From the NCBI GenBank assembly GCA_021802595.1, contig JAJZRT010000132.1, positions 1-8,360 on the forward strand: a stretch of DNA of 8,360 nt, given 5' to 3'. Below, piece by piece: positions 6,987 through 8,360 of this stretch (the first letter of the stretch is position 1; every line of letters starts with the position of its first letter). The stretch comes from Pseudomonadota bacterium. Its GTDB lineage: Bacteria; Pseudomonadota; Gammaproteobacteria; Burkholderiales; Thiobacillaceae. Below the pieces are notes generated by a model, which saw only the letters and a list, made by a program, of their open reading frames with translations, was not told where the DNA came from and searched no databases. A program made the translations under genes and the position numbers.

Positions 6987-7155
6987 TCGCCAACTCGTAA
7001 TTCACTGACCGCAGGACAGAAGGTCGACTCTGGCCGATGGCCAGCCAAGCTCAAGCAACTGCGCTAGCGTCGCATGAACGGCCATACCCAATCTATACAC
7101 CCTCGCAAGAGAAGGCCTTCTTCAGCGCCTACCCCTAAATATGCGCGAAATACGG
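6987..7155. other. Convergent gap between metE and merA, with a short hairpin
   Basis: Non-coding DNA of 169 bp between two converging genes. CTGGCC/GGCCAG (7030-7035 and 7039-7044, 3-base loop) forms a tight GC hairpin 46 bp after the metE stop, without a following T-run. GAAGGCCTTC (7111-7120) is a perfect palindrome with no loop. Neither is a convincing intrinsic terminator. I found no Tn21/Tn501-like inverted-repeat end and no trace of merD or merE. Confidence 0.5.
7030..7044. terminator. Weak candidate hairpin between metE and merA
   Basis: Perfect 6-bp GC-rich stem with a GAT loop downstream of metE and of merA on opposite strands. Because the genes converge, it could serve both. It lacks a T-tract on either side, so it is only a weak terminator candidate and Rho-dependent ending is equally possible. 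Confidence 0.25.

Positions 7156-8360
<1,205 letters not shown>

Noticed and set aside
6987..7155. Transposon terminal inverted repeat next to merA
   Set aside because: I compared it by eye with the Tn21/Tn501 type end and found no match, and no target-site duplication could be identified in the window.

Overview
This window is high-GC chromosomal-type DNA, most likely from a beta- or gammaproteobacterium. That placement is an inference from the gene families present (MetR/MetE, a QseC/PmrB-type sensor kinase, an LssY-type DedA-PAP2 fusion, a Tn501-type MerA) and from the GC-rich codon use. I cannot name the genus from sequence alone.

Left block, positions 1-3459, all on the minus strand. 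Read in the direction of transcription there are two small exported PepSY-domain proteins (3459-3097 and 3004-2675). Next come a structured 180-bp gap with a perfect 10-bp inverted repeat, and a 677-residue membrane protein that fuses a DedA domain, a PAP2 phosphatase domain with all three catalytic motifs intact, and a C-terminal LssY-like domain (2494-461). The last gene is the N-terminal 134 residues of a sensor histidine kinase that runs off the left edge (403-1). Shared strand and modest gaps suggest an envelope-sensing and lipid-remodelling module. DedA proteins are known as carrier-lipid (undecaprenyl phosphate) translocases and PAP2 enzymes as lipid (pyro)phosphatases, so one polypeptide could dephosphorylate and then flip the carrier lipid. 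That combination is my inference. No response regulator lies upstream of the kinase inside the window.

Central block, positions 3676-6986: the classical divergent metR-metE pair. MetR (minus strand) is the LysR-type activator. MetE (plus strand) is cobalamin-independent methionine synthase, with its zinc ligands intact and an unusual Cys/His-rich loop near residue 107. The roughly 107-bp intergenic region is strikingly AT-rich and carries candidate MetR operators. I see no cobalamin riboswitch.

Right block, positions 7156-8360: the C-terminal 400 residues of mercuric reductase MerA on the minus strand, ending in the diagnostic Cys-Cys-Ala-Gly. The N-terminal active site and any other mer genes lie beyond the right edge. 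MerA and MetE are convergent and separated by 169 bp, and no merD or merE follows merA. I see no transposon end here.
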